Shown here one piece after another: positions 29,741 to 38,169 of a stretch of DNA of 64,000 bases (the first letter of the stretch is position 1; the number at the start of each line of letters is the position of its first letter). The notes beneath the pieces were generated by a model. That model saw only the letters and a list, made by a program, of their open reading frames with translations, did no database searches and had not been told where the DNA came from. A program made the translations under genes and the position numbers. This DNA is from Bacteroidota bacterium (GTDB taxonomy: Bacteria > Bacteroidota > Ignavibacteria > Ignavibacteriales > Melioribacteraceae), in the NCBI GenBank assembly GCA_018818165.1, contig JAHISP010000054.1, positions 19,937 to 83,936 on the forward strand, in the 5' to 3' direction.

Positions 29741-29799
29741 CTTCTAAAAGTGTAAAATATTTTAAATTAACTGTTACAAATTAAAGTAAAAGGTAAAAA

Positions 29800-30741
29800 A
29801 TGAAATCACAACTAGAGCAATTAAAAGAGTTTACAACTGTGGTTGCAGATACTGGCGATTTTCTTCAAATAAAACAATATCGTCCACAGGATGCTACAAC
29901 AAATCCTTCGCTTATTTTAAAAGCAATTGCAATGCCTGAATATCAGGATATTATTGACCTTGCAGTTTCAGAAAATAAAAGCAAGGACGTAAGTGTTATT
30001 ATGGATAAGGTACTTGTTTTGTTTGGTGAAAAAATACTAGATATTGTCCCTGGTCGTGTTTCCACTGAAGTTGATGCGCGTCTTTCTTTTAATTCAAAAG
30101 CAACTGTTGAAAAAGCAAAAACAATTATTGAATATTACAAAGAAAAAGGAATACCAAAAGAAAGAGTGCTAATCAAAATTGCTTCAACTTGGGAAGGAAT
30201 TGAAGCTGCAAAAGTACTGGAAAAAGAAGGCATTCATTGCAATATGACTCTTCTATTTTCACTTGCTCAAGCTGTTGCCTGCGCTGAGGCTAATGCAACT
30301 CTTATTTCACCATTTGTTGGCAGAATACTAGATTGGCATAAATCCAGTGAAGGTAGAGATTTTCTGCCTTTTGAAGATCCTGGAGTTTTGTCGGTAAAAC
30401 AGATTTATAATTATTATAAAAAATATGATTACAAGACAGAGATTATGGGAGCCAGCTTTAGAAATAAAGGCGAAATACTTGAATTAGCTGGCTGTGATCT
30501 TCTTACTATTAGTCCTTCTCTACTTGCAGAGCTTTCCTCAAATAATAAAATAATTGAAAGAAAATTATCAGCCACAAATTCCCAAACAGATGAAATAGTA
30601 AAATTTGATCTAACAGAAGATAATTTTCGTTGGGAGTTGAACGAAAACGCGATGGCGACAGAAAAGACCGCAGAAGGAATTCGCCAATTCAGTGCGGATA
30701 TTCGTAAACTTGAAACAATTATTATTGGAAAATTATCTTAA
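29800..30741 (+). CDS. tal: Transaldolase
   Basis: A TalB-type transaldolase of 313 residues that links pentose phosphate sugars to fructose 6-phosphate and erythrose 4-phosphate. Visible: [55 protein letters not shown] with the Schiff-base lysine, [50 protein letters not shown] and the final [18 protein letters not shown]. It closes the pentose gene cluster and is followed by a long hairpin at 30769-30816. Confidence 0.95.
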   Translation: MKSQLEQLKEFTTVVADTGDFLQIKQYRPQDATTNPSLILKAIAMPEYQDIIDLAVSENKSKDVSVIMDKVLVLFGEKILDIVPGRVSTEVDARLSFNSKATVEKAKTIIEYYKEKGIPKERVLIKIASTWEGIEAAKVLEKEGIHCNMTLLFSLAQAVACAEANATLISPFVGRILDWHKSSEGRDFLPFEDPGVLSVKQIYNYYKKYDYKTEIMGASFRNKGEILELAGCDLLTISPSLLAELSSNNKIIERKLSATNSQTDEIVKFDLTEDNFRWELNENAMATEKTAEGIRQFSADIRKLETIIIGKLS

Positions 30742-30768
30742 AAAATTCAAGACTATGAGTCTCACCTA

Positions 30769-30816
30769 AAAGATTGCTTTTGCTATTGCGAGCCGTTTTT
30801 AGCAAAAGCAATCTTT
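30769..30816. terminator. Long perfect hairpin after transaldolase
   Basis: AGATTGCTTTTGCTA (30771-30785) is perfectly complementary to TAGCAAAAGCAATCT (30800-30814), extended by AA/TT at the outer ends, with a 14-base loop. The following T-run is only TTT. It may end the pentose transcript or be a dispersed palindrome used as one. Confidence 0.55.
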
Positions 30817-31638
30817 CGATTATATGCCAATTTTTAAATATTGTCCCAAAGTAATTCATACATGACTTTGCTCTACTTGCAATTGCAGACATGAAAATAT
30901 TGTTTTTAGAGTGAACTCATATTATAAAAATAATGATGAAATAAAAAGATAGGTTAAAGTTGATTTGTCATGCTTTCAGTATTGTGACACCTCAACTTTT
31001 TAAGAACATTGCTGCTGTAATTTAGCCGATTTCTATTACAGTTTTACAAGTCTGTCAGTATCGGCTTTGCAATTCGACCAACAGTTCTACATGTAGTCGA
31101 ATCGCTGATTCGAGAGCTTTGTCATTTACAAGTTAGCTATTCACACTGCAAAATTAATATAACTAATCTATCTTGTCTTTTTTATCAAAAAACCAATTGC
31201 CTTGAATTCTTTATTTGTTTATTATTTTAAGATAATCTGTACTGATATACTTTCGATATATATTTTTCTTTTATCATAAATACACTTACAAATTAACTCG
31301 GGACATCCAGTTTTGGAAAATCTTGCAAATTAAACAAATTTCAGCCTTTTTAAAATTGTGCGGAAAACAGGTGAACAAGTTTCAGAAACTCAAAAAGATG
31401 ATGACTTTTTCTTTTCAAGATTGTTTTAATATTTCCCAAATGGAAGATTTATCAATAATGGTTACTGAGCCTTGCCGAAGAAGAAAATAATTTCTTTATA
31501 GCTCGATATGCAATAATTGCTAGGTTGCAATTACACTAATTTATTAACTAAGAGTTTTGTTTTTCTTTAATTGAATGATAAGTGAAATTCCATACAAAAG
31601 GATAAATTATCAGCGGGACTATGAAATCTCTTTAAAAG
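30817..31638. other. Non-coding stretch with several hairpins
   Basis: About 820 bases with no convincing gene on either strand. Two further inverted repeats stand out: AGCCGAT/ATCGGCT at 31024-31066 and ATTCGAC/GTCGAAT at 31072-31102. Around 31465 there is GAGCCTTGCCGAAG, which resembles a widespread dispersed repeat. A short open stretch near 31360-31490 shows no recognisable product. The region looks like accumulated repeat debris between the sugar cluster and the tRNA. Confidence 0.5.
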
Positions 31639-31676
31639 CAAAAAGCCCGATTTCATTACAAAATCGAGCTTTTTTT
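31639..31676 (-). terminator. Hairpin terminator downstream of tRNA-Thr
   Basis: AAAAGC and CGATTT pair with AAATCG and GCTTTT around a short loop, with one mismatch between the two helical parts. On the minus strand the stem is followed by TTTTTGCTTTT. It lies directly 3' of the tRNA gene. Confidence 0.65.
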
Positions 31677-31677
31677 G

Positions 31678-31750
31678 AGCTGGTGAGAGGACTTGAACCC
31701 CCGACCAGCTGATTACAAATCAGCTGCTCTACCAACTGAGCTACACCAGC
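31678..31750 (-). tRNA. tRNA-Thr (anticodon UGU)
   Basis: On the minus strand the acceptor arm GCTGGTG pairs with CACCAGC. The D-arm GCTC...GAGC, anticodon stem GCTGA/TCAGC with loop TTTGTAA (anticodon TGT, reading ACA) and the T-arm with GGTTCAAGTCC complete the cloverleaf. The 3' CCA is not encoded. Confidence 0.95.
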
Positions 31751-31824
31751 ATTTATTTAGAAACGAAATATAAATACTTTACTAAATTTCTGCAACTAAA
31801 AAATTGATTTATTTAAAAATATTT

Positions 31825-32967
31825 TTACAAATGTGCGTTGATAAAGGGTAATATCTTAAATATTCCCGAGTTATTATTTGCAATATTAATTAAACCAATC
31901 TGAACTCCATTTAAATTTTCTGCAAAGTTAATAATTCCAATAGTTAAGCCGTTTTGATTTCCATTTATTTCATTATAGCCAGCAAATGAAAATCCAGTTA
32001 GATTTTCAAATTCAGTCCAAGCTAAAGTGAAATTAATTCCAGTAAAATCCATAGATTCAGTCTTATAACCCGAGATTGAAATACCTGATATAGAATCCAT
32101 TACTTTTATTTGACCTAGAGTAAAACTTAATCCGTATAAACTGTTATCTCCACTAACAATTGCAACTCCACCAATGTTTATTCCTTTAATAGATTCTTCG
32201 GAAACCAAAGCTAAACCACCAATATTTATTCCAGTTATTCCACTTTTCGAAACCATTGCTAAGCCACCAAAGTTTAAGCCGACAAGCTCACCATCAGCTA
32301 CTAAAGCTAAGGAACTCATATTTAATCCACTCATACTTCCCTTGGAAACACAAGCAAGTCCACCAAAATTAATCCCAGTTATATTCCCATCTGAAACTAA
32401 AGCCAAACCGCCAACGTTAATTCCTGTAATGTCATTATTTGCAACTAAGGACAATCCACCAAAGTTTAAGCCGGTAATACTATTCCCAGATACAAGTGCT
32501 AAACCTGCCAAATTAATACCGGTTAATTCACCTTCGGAGACTAACGCTAAACCGCCAAAATTAATTCCAGAAATGTTGCCATTTGACACTGCCGACAAAA
32601 GTCCAAAATTTACTCCAACCATTTCTTCTTCAGCAATAATTGCACCTAGACCAACATTTATTCCGTGAAGTCTTGACGCATGTGGTGTAACTCCAAAAGA
32701 AATTCCATTAACTTCAGAATTTATAATGGACTTTGGCTCCCACAAGGTGAAATTAAATCCATTAATTGTTTCTACATCACAATCCCGATAATTGAATCGT
32801 AAACCGTTGAAGCTTTTTGAGTTACCAAAACTAATTCCCCAACATGATGATGGAATATCTAAACAAAAATCAGAACAAGTTGTATATTCGTCATTATTTG
32901 TTTGATTTTCGTTTTTACTTAAAAGGGGAGTTGTGATGACGAGTAAGAGTAGTAATAGATATTTCAA
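31825..32967 (-). CDS. Secreted protein of tandem 16-residue repeats
   Basis: A TTG start at 32967 is chosen because GGAGG lies six bases ahead and the next residues (KYLLLLLLVITTPLLSK) form a signal peptide; the longer frame to 33054 has neither. The mature part carries at least nine consecutive 16-residue units of the form SGINFGGLALVSEGEL, TGINLAGLALVSGNSI, TGLNFGGLSLVANNDI (~130-280), flanked by more divergent copies to the C-terminus (NGLTIGIINFAENLNG). Regular glycine and hydrophobic positions suggest a solenoid or beta-helix-like surface structure. Bacteroidota encode related uncharacterised proteins. I do not know the function. It is transcribed away from the ECF sigma gene. Confidence 0.75.
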   Translation of the reverse strand: MKYLLLLLLVITTPLLSKNENQTNNDEYTTCSDFCLDIPSSCWGISFGNSKSFNGLRFNYRDCDVETINGFNFTLWEPKSIINSEVNGISFGVTPHASRLHGINVGLGAIIAEEEMVGVNFGLLSAVSNGNISGINFGGLALVSEGELTGINLAGLALVSGNSITGLNFGGLSLVANNDITGINVGGLALVSDGNITGINFGGLACVSKGSMSGLNMSSLALVADGELVGLNFGGLAMVSKSGITGINIGGLALVSEESIKGINIGGVAIVSGDNSLYGLSFTLGQIKVMDSISGISISGYKTESMDFTGINFTLAWTEFENLTGFSFAGYNEINGNQNGLTIGIINFAENLNGVQIGLINIANNNSGIFKILPFINAHL

Positions 32968-33275
32968 TTTAGCCTCCAATAATTTTAATTTTTTCTTTAG
33001 ACTAATAATTATCAGAAATGTTACACGTTTGATGGAAAAAAATGATGGTCTCAATTATTAAGCCATTATTAAAAAATTATAAATATATTTGCTCAATTCG
33101 CAGTCTTTCGCGATTCCATCTAATTTTGTATTTACACGTTTCCATCTATGTGGATTTTTGTGGAATTATTCTTATCGTTAACTTAAAAATGAATATTTTC
33201 AGGCAAATAATAGGACACCAAAAGTAAAAATCTATGTTTGTAAAATTTGTTTTTGCCAATTCATTAAAATAATAA
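32968..33275. other. Divergent intergenic region before the ECF sigma gene
   Basis: About 310 bases between the repeat protein (minus strand) and the sigma factor (plus strand), with no gene. TTACACGTTT occurs twice (near 33020 and 33133), each followed within a few bases by a GATGG or CCATC box. This could be a regulatory pair, but nothing more can be said. The ECF-like promoter motif lies at its right end. Confidence 0.4.
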
Positions 33276-33302
33276 TGCAACTTTTTCCTAGATTTGCATT
33301 AT
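33276..33302 (+). promoter_or_regulatory. Putative ECF-type promoter of the sigma factor gene
   Basis: TGCAACTTTTT (from 33276) as a -35 and CATTAT (33297-33302) as a -10 are separated by 15 bases. The same TGCAAC-TTT / CATTAT arrangement stands before the downstream PDZ-ABC operon at 35271. The -10 ends only eight bases before the ATG at 33311, so the transcript would be nearly leaderless; no ribosome site is present. Autoregulation by the encoded sigma factor is inferred. Confidence 0.5.
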
Positions 33303-33310
33303 GATATTAG

Positions 33311-33958
33311 ATGCAAGAATTTATAAATATATCGGAATCTGTAGTTTCGGAAGAGGCACTAGTGCGATACTCTAACAAACATGAGGAAGCTCTTGTAGAA
33401 AGAGCTAAGGAAGATCCACATGCTTTTGGAGAATTATTTGATAAATATTATGATCCAATATTAAATTATATTGTTCATAGAACTGCCAATACAGCTTTAT
33501 CAGAGGAATTAACATCTAACACTTTCTTTAGTGCGTTAAATAATATTCATACATTTCATTGGCGCAATATTCCTTTTTCGGCTTGGTTATATAAAATTGC
33601 ATCAAATGAAATAAATGGATTTTTTAGAAAAAACAAAAATGGATTTATTTCTTCAATTGAGGAATCGCACGAATTTATTGAAGATGAACTTACATTAGCT
33701 GATATGGAAATTAAAAGAGAGGAAAAAGAAATTGCAAAAAATAATCTTTTTCAAGAACTCCACAGAGCATTGGTTAAAATTAAACCAAAATATCAGGAAG
33801 TTATTGTATTAAAATATTTCGAAAAAAAAAGCATTTCTGAAATTTCAGAAATTACCGGCAAAGCCGAAGGGACAATAAAATCACTACTTCATAGAGGTTT
33901 AAGCCAACTTAAAGAATTAATTGGCACCTCATTTTATGGGGAGGTAACAAATGAATAA
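33311..33958 (+). CDS. ECF-type RNA polymerase sigma factor
   Basis: A 215-residue sigma-70 family protein of the extracytoplasmic function class, with region 2 (~30-95: DPHAFGELFDKYYDPILNYI, SAWLYKIASNEI) and region 4 (~150-205: KPKYQEVIVLKYFEKKS, EISEITGKAEGTIKSLLHRG), joined by a longer acidic linker. It would direct RNA polymerase to promoters such as those at 33276 and 35271. The downstream gene overlaps its end by eight bases (ATGAATAA) and encodes a single-pass membrane protein, which is the usual position of an anti-sigma factor. Confidence 0.92.
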   Translation: MQEFINISESVVSEEALVRYSNKHEEALVERAKEDPHAFGELFDKYYDPILNYIVHRTANTALSEELTSNTFFSALNNIHTFHWRNIPFSAWLYKIASNEINGFFRKNKNGFISSIEESHEFIEDELTLADMEIKREEKEIAKNNLFQELHRALVKIKPKYQEVIVLKYFEKKSISEISEITGKAEGTIKSLLHRGLSQLKELIGTSFYGEVTNE

Positions 33959-35231
33959 AAATGATCTTGAAAAAATATTAACCGAATTTGAACCACCAAA
34001 TATAAAGTTTGAACATAATAAAAATAAATTACGGCGTGCTTTATTAAATTCTGATTTGTATGGAAAACAAAGCTGGTTAAGAAATTTAAGTCCAAGAGAG
34101 ATTTCAATTGCTTCAGCATTTTCTATCTTTATATTTGTTTTAATCAGTTATTACATTTTTAATCAAAATAATTCAAATCTTGACAATATACTTTCAAAAA
34201 CAAAAGAAAATTATGCGGGATTTTTGACATCTAATAAAACAAACTATTTTGACAGTGACTTAAAAATCTACGGAACTGAAAATGAGGAATTTGATTTAAA
34301 GGTTGAAAAGTGGGTCAACTTAAAAGAAAATAAATATTGTATAGTACTTAAAGATAATTACAGCAATGAGATTTTAGATAAAATAATAATTAGAGATAAA
34401 AAAATTTATAGGATGAAAAATCCTAAACTGCAGGCATTAAACACAGTTAATAGCCATCAAATGATAATATTTGAAATTGCAGATGAATTATTAAACAGTA
34501 CCGAATTTAATGCCGATTCAATTTCTGTTTCTATTGATTCAAAAATGAAGGACAAAATAAATATGTTTAGCAAAACTGGATTATTAGTGTATAATTCTGG
34601 ACTCTCTCCTTTTAATGAAACTTATATTAATAGACCAGAAATAAACAGTATGAAGATTAGTAATAGATTGAATTTAGATGAATATCTTATGGATAATCCG
34701 CTTGATCTCTTAAAAGAATTAGCTAGTAAAAGTAAGATTACAGTTTCAGAGAATTATTTTGATGAACTTTTAGGCAAAAAAGTTTTTATCGTTCAGATTG
34801 AGGAATCGATATTGGATACGTTAGAACAAGGGTTAACTTTAAAAATTGATGACAGCCTTTCCAGATTTGATTCACTTTTAACTAATGAGCTGAAAGAAAG
34901 TCATCGGAGATATGTTTATTATTCAATGAATCTTTCGGATACATTAGTTAGTATTGATTCAACAAAAGCAAGTGTTCCCAAAAGTGTAAAAAAAATACTA
35001 ATCGATCCCGAAACTGGTTCAATTGAAGGAGTAGATTACATATACCAGAACATTCGGAAGAATATAAAATTATCCTCTTCAAGATTTACAAATCATTTAT
35101 TAGTTACCAAAGAAGATTCTAAATTTGACCCAATAATTGATGATTTGGAATATTTTGGAAATACTAACAAAATAAAAAATACTTTTATTAAAAAATTCTC
35201 CAAAGATTTACATGAAAATATGACGAAATAA
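33951..35231 (+). CDS. Single-pass membrane protein, probable anti-sigma factor
   Basis: A 426-residue protein with a short cytoplasmic N-terminus (~1-46), one membrane helix (~49-68, IASAFSIFIFVLISYYIF) and a large periplasmic part. The topology, and the eight-base overlap with the ECF sigma gene, are those of anti-sigma factors. I see no zinc-binding HxxxCxxC motif, so it is not a ZAS-type anti-sigma. The periplasmic region contains a late DPETGSIEGVDYIYQN segment reminiscent of LolA/RseB-like folds, but this is too weak to assign. Its job is inferred from position. Confidence 0.65.
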   Translation: MNKNDLEKILTEFEPPNIKFEHNKNKLRRALLNSDLYGKQSWLRNLSPREISIASAFSIFIFVLISYYIFNQNNSNLDNILSKTKENYAGFLTSNKTNYFDSDLKIYGTENEEFDLKVEKWVNLKENKYCIVLKDNYSNEILDKIIIRDKKIYRMKNPKLQALNTVNSHQMIIFEIADELLNSTEFNADSISVSIDSKMKDKINMFSKTGLLVYNSGLSPFNETYINRPEINSMKISNRLNLDEYLMDNPLDLLKELASKSKITVSENYFDELLGKKVFIVQIEESILDTLEQGLTLKIDDSLSRFDSLLTNELKESHRRYVYYSMNLSDTLVSIDSTKASVPKSVKKILIDPETGSIEGVDYIYQNIRKNIKLSSSRFTNHLLVTKEDSKFDPIIDDLEYFGNTNKIKNTFIKKFSKDLHENMTK

Positions 35232-35270
35232 TAATTATAAATATTTTAACATTTTTTAACACACATGTAA

Positions 35271-35298
35271 TGCAACCTTTCTTAAACACCTTCATTAT
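35271..35298 (+). promoter_or_regulatory. Putative ECF-type promoter of the PDZ-ABC operon
   Basis: TGCAAC followed by CTTTC (35271-35281) and CATTAT (35293-35298) with a 16-base gap. This matches the motif ahead of the sigma gene at 33276 nearly base for base. It would place the operon at 35344-41049 under the neighbouring sigma factor. The -10 lies inside the inverted repeat described at 35289. Confidence 0.5.
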
Positions 35299-35334
35299 AT
35301 AATTGAACACATTAATTCAACAATATAATGAAGG
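35289..35334. repeat. Inverted repeat covering the -10 box and the ribosome site
   Basis: CCTTCATTATAT (35289-35300) is perfectly complementary to ATATAATGAAGG (35323-35334), with TTGAA/TTCAA forming an inner extension across two mismatched bases. The left arm contains the putative -10 and the right arm the GAAGG ribosome site of the PDZ gene. It can be an operator or, if transcribed whole, an RNA hairpin hiding the ribosome site. Confidence 0.6.
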
Positions 35335-35343
35335 AATCAAAAA

Positions 35344-35886
35344 ATGAAAAAATCAATTTTTACAACCACAGCTTTAATCATGTTATTTTTTACTATAACA
35401 ACAAACAGTCAGCAAATGAAAATAATAACAGGCAACGAAATTGCCTTTGTACCAGAGATAAAAGGTATAATTGAGTTTGGTGACTCTCAACTAAAAGTAG
35501 CAGCAGTTCAACCCTCATCACAAGAAAGTGAAAAACCAATTGACTTAAAAGTGGATGATATAGTTTTATTCGTTAATGGAAAACGAGTAAAAACACTTGA
35601 TTCATTTAACGAAAATTATGAAAACACAACAATAGGGGAAGAAGTAAAACTAGGCATTAAACGTGGTGATGAAAGGTTTATTGTTTCTTTTAAGAAAGCT
35701 GATCCCACAAAGTTTAAGCACAAAATAATGCGAATGGGAAAAAATGCCGAACATGCAGATGAAGCAATTGGGTCTATGAAAAAAGAGAAAGTTATGATGA
35801 ATATAAAAGAAGTTGATGCTGACTCCTTAAAACAAAACAAAGTGATAATAAACATGGAATCTCCTAACAAAAAAGAAGATAAATAA
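35344..35886 (+). CDS. Secreted PDZ-like domain protein
   Basis: A 180-residue exported protein with a signal peptide ending at NSQQ (residue ~23). Residues ~38-120 resemble a PDZ domain (VAAVQPSSQESEKPIDLKV, DDIVLFVNGKRVKTLDSF, GEEVKLGIKRGDERFIVSF), as found in bacterial proteases and secretion components; here no catalytic domain is attached. The C-terminus is a charged, methionine- and lysine-rich tail. GAAGGA precedes the ATG. It is the first gene of a five-gene operon with an ABC exporter, whose next start overlaps its stop by one base. A peptide- or partner-binding role in the envelope is inferred. Confidence 0.72.
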   Translation: MKKSIFTTTALIMLFFTITTNSQQMKIITGNEIAFVPEIKGIIEFGDSQLKVAAVQPSSQESEKPIDLKVDDIVLFVNGKRVKTLDSFNENYENTTIGEEVKLGIKRGDERFIVSFKKADPTKFKHKIMRMGKNAEHADEAIGSMKKEKVMMNIKEVDADSLKQNKVIINMESPNKKEDK

Positions 35887-37385
35887 TGAAAAATAATTCT
35901 ATTAAAATATTACTACTATTGATTTTGTGTTTCTCACTTGAACTATTTGCCCAAAGCGTTGGCTCATACTATAATCCAAAAGATGACCAATATAGATTAT
36001 TGGGACTAAAAAGAGCAAAGGAAATATACGACTCAGCGGATGCTGAATTCAAAAGACAGGAAACACTTTTCAATAAACAATTAATTTCGACTAGGGAGCT
36101 TGAAACTGCTCGCATGTCATTTATAGATGCAGAGGTAAATTATTATCAAGCTTTGTTGGCATTATTGTTTGAACAACAATATGTATCAGTGCAAAAGGCG
36201 ATGAAATACCAAGATGCTAATGGACGAATACATGTAAAATTGACTTTGGCAAATTCCTCGGGAGGCGGTGGTGAATTCAAAAAACTTATTAACATTGATG
36301 ATGAACTTTTCAGATCACTGCAACCAGATGTTGTTAACGATGTATACGTTTCGTTATTGAATGATGATAATGCAATTATTAGTCTACCATACGAAGCAAA
36401 ATTAGAACAAATATTTTACGGTAAACAGGTGACTATTGATTTCCTGCTTCTACAGGATCTTGATGCTATAACTGTAAATATAATATACGGTTCTGGCACC
36501 ATGAGAGCTCCAAAAATCTTTTTGCAAAAAGATGTAACTGAAGACAAGGTGGTTTTTCAATCTGACCAATTTTCACAGGAAGTTGATTTGGGCAGTTCAG
36601 CAACTTATAGAATGACTCTCGAACTTTTTAGTGGTCTTAACGATACTTATCAACTCGAAGTCTTAAATCTGCCCAGACAGATTACCCATTACTTTGTGGA
36701 TCCACAAACTCAAGCAAGGTTAAGTCAATTTAAATTTACTGAATCTTCACAAACTCGGAATGCTGGTCTTCAGGTATTTTTACCAGACCGCCCAACAGAC
36801 CAAGTAAAGATAGAAGATCCTATAACTTTTTTTATAATAGCCATACCATACGATAGGTTGGATTTATTTAAAAAATCTGAAGATAAAATCTGGACTGAGA
36901 AAGAACTGCAGAATAAGAAAATTGGGTATTTAAAAATGGAATTGATTCCGAGAGGTTTAGGAGAAATACTAGTAAAAGCACCTCAGTTGTATTTTTCTAT
37001 TCTATCTAGTGAATCTATCAATGTACCTATAACTGTTGTGAACGAGGGTAGTCGAAGGCTTGATAATGTTGAATTCAAAGTCGATTTGCCCCTTAATTGG
37101 ATAAGAGAAACTACACCAAATATCATTAGCAGTTTGAGTATTAGAGAAGAAAAGATTGTGAATTTTAGTTTTACCCCTCCTGAAGATATACAACCAGGTA
37201 AATATGAAATTAGGATTCGGACAACATCACTTTCAGATAATCAGATGGTTAAGGCAGAAGACAAAACTATTACAATTGAAATTAAACCGGAAGTAAATTT
37301 GTTTGGGACTCTTCTTTTGGTCTTATTCATAGTTGGGTTAGTAGCAGGAATAGTAATTTTTGGAATAAAGTTAATGAAAAAGTAA
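35886..37385 (+). CDS. Membrane-anchored protein with adaptor-like coiled coil and NEW3-like domain
   Basis: A 499-residue exported protein: signal peptide (1-22, LCFSLELFAQ), then an alpha-helical hairpin (~38-100, RAKEIYDSADAEFKRQETLF, NKQLISTRELETARMSFIDA) that strongly resembles the coiled coil of HlyD/RND periplasmic adaptors. Beta-rich domains follow, including an NPCBM-associated NEW3-like module (~375-465, INVPITVVNEGSRRLDNVEF and SFTPPEDIQPGKYEIRIRTT), and a C-terminal membrane helix (~473-494) ends the protein. NEW3 proteins are often linked to ABC exporters of the kind encoded next. Start and stop overlap the neighbours (TAATG at both ends). Probably a periplasmic partner of the exporter; no family name covers the whole. 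Confidence 0.7.
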   Translation: MKNNSIKILLLLILCFSLELFAQSVGSYYNPKDDQYRLLGLKRAKEIYDSADAEFKRQETLFNKQLISTRELETARMSFIDAEVNYYQALLALLFEQQYVSVQKAMKYQDANGRIHVKLTLANSSGGGGEFKKLINIDDELFRSLQPDVVNDVYVSLLNDDNAIISLPYEAKLEQIFYGKQVTIDFLLLQDLDAITVNIIYGSGTMRAPKIFLQKDVTEDKVVFQSDQFSQEVDLGSSATYRMTLELFSGLNDTYQLEVLNLPRQITHYFVDPQTQARLSQFKFTESSQTRNAGLQVFLPDRPTDQVKIEDPITFFIIAIPYDRLDLFKKSEDKIWTEKELQNKKIGYLKMELIPRGLGEILVKAPQLYFSILSSESINVPITVVNEGSRRLDNVEFKVDLPLNWIRETTPNIISSLSIREEKIVNFSFTPPEDIQPGKYEIRIRTTSLSDNQMVKAEDKTITIEIKPEVNLFGTLLLVLFIVGLVAGIVIFGIKLMKK

Positions 37386-38149
37386 TGGAGAATTTAATGG
37401 AAACAATGAATAAAACGGCTCCCATACTAGAGGCGGTAAATCTAAGCAAAAAATATGAAGACGGAATGCTTGCACTTAATAATGTTAGCTTTGAAGTAAA
37501 GCCTGGAGAAATATTTTCAATGCTTGGCGGAAATGGTGCTGGAAAAACAACCACAATAAATATTTTCTTAAACCTACTTGAACCAACTAGTGGAGAAGCT
37601 AAAATAAACGGAATAGTTACACATGAAAGTCCGTTGGAAGCAAAAAAAAATGTAGCGTTTCTATCTGAAAACGTTATGCTCTATCCAGAATTTACAGCTT
37701 TACAAAACATTGATTTTTTTGTGAAGCTGGGTGGTAAATTAAATTATACAAAATCAGATTATCAAAAAGTTCTCAAAAGAGTTGGACTTCAAACTGAAGC
37801 TCATGAGAAAAAACTTAAGGGTTTTTCAAAAGGGATGCGCCAAAAATGTGGTATTGCCATTGCAATTTTAAAGGATGCTCCAGCAATACTTTTAGACGAA
37901 CCTACTTCAGGTCTTGACCCGAAAGCTGGACACGAATTTGTAAAACTCTTAGCTGATTTGCGTGATGAAGGAAAAGCAATTTTAATGTCAACTCACGATA
38001 TTTTTAGAGCAAAAGAAATTTCTGATTACGTTGGTATTATGAATAAAGGTTCTCTTGTAATGAAAAAATCACGTGCCGAATTGCAAGGCGAAAACCTAGA
38101 ACAGCTTTATGTACAATTTATGGCTGGATATATGGACACAGTAGCGTAA
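37385..38149 (+). CDS. ABC transporter ATP-binding protein
   Basis: A 254-residue nucleotide-binding subunit of the ABC-2 (drug/polysaccharide/Cu-type) class. Walker A is GGNGAGKTT, the signature is LKGFSKGMRQK, Walker B is AILLDEPTSGLD, and the switch histidine is in STHDIFRAKEI. The ATG at 37385 overlaps the preceding stop; a second ATG at 37397 is possible. With the two permeases that follow it forms a complete exporter. Its substrate is unknown. Confidence 0.93.
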   Translation: MENLMETMNKTAPILEAVNLSKKYEDGMLALNNVSFEVKPGEIFSMLGGNGAGKTTTINIFLNLLEPTSGEAKINGIVTHESPLEAKKNVAFLSENVMLYPEFTALQNIDFFVKLGGKLNYTKSDYQKVLKRVGLQTEAHEKKLKGFSKGMRQKCGIAIAILKDAPAILLDEPTSGLDPKAGHEFVKLLADLRDEGKAILMSTHDIFRAKEISDYVGIMNKGSLVMKKSRAELQGENLEQLYVQFMAGYMDTVA

Positions 38150-38169
38150 AAATTATTTGAGGAAAAACG

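Noticed and set aside
32160..32600. CRISPR-like array of 48-base repeats
   Set aside because: Repeats are contiguous, imperfect and coding, with no spacers.
32174..32668. Plus-strand open frame opposite the repeat protein
   Set aside because: It is the mirror of the 16-residue repeat gene; its proline- and lysine-rich repeat is what the antisense of the GINFGG unit gives.
32968..33054. Longer start for the repeat protein
   Set aside because: A TTG at 32967 has GGAGG ahead and begins a signal peptide; the upstream part would bury it.
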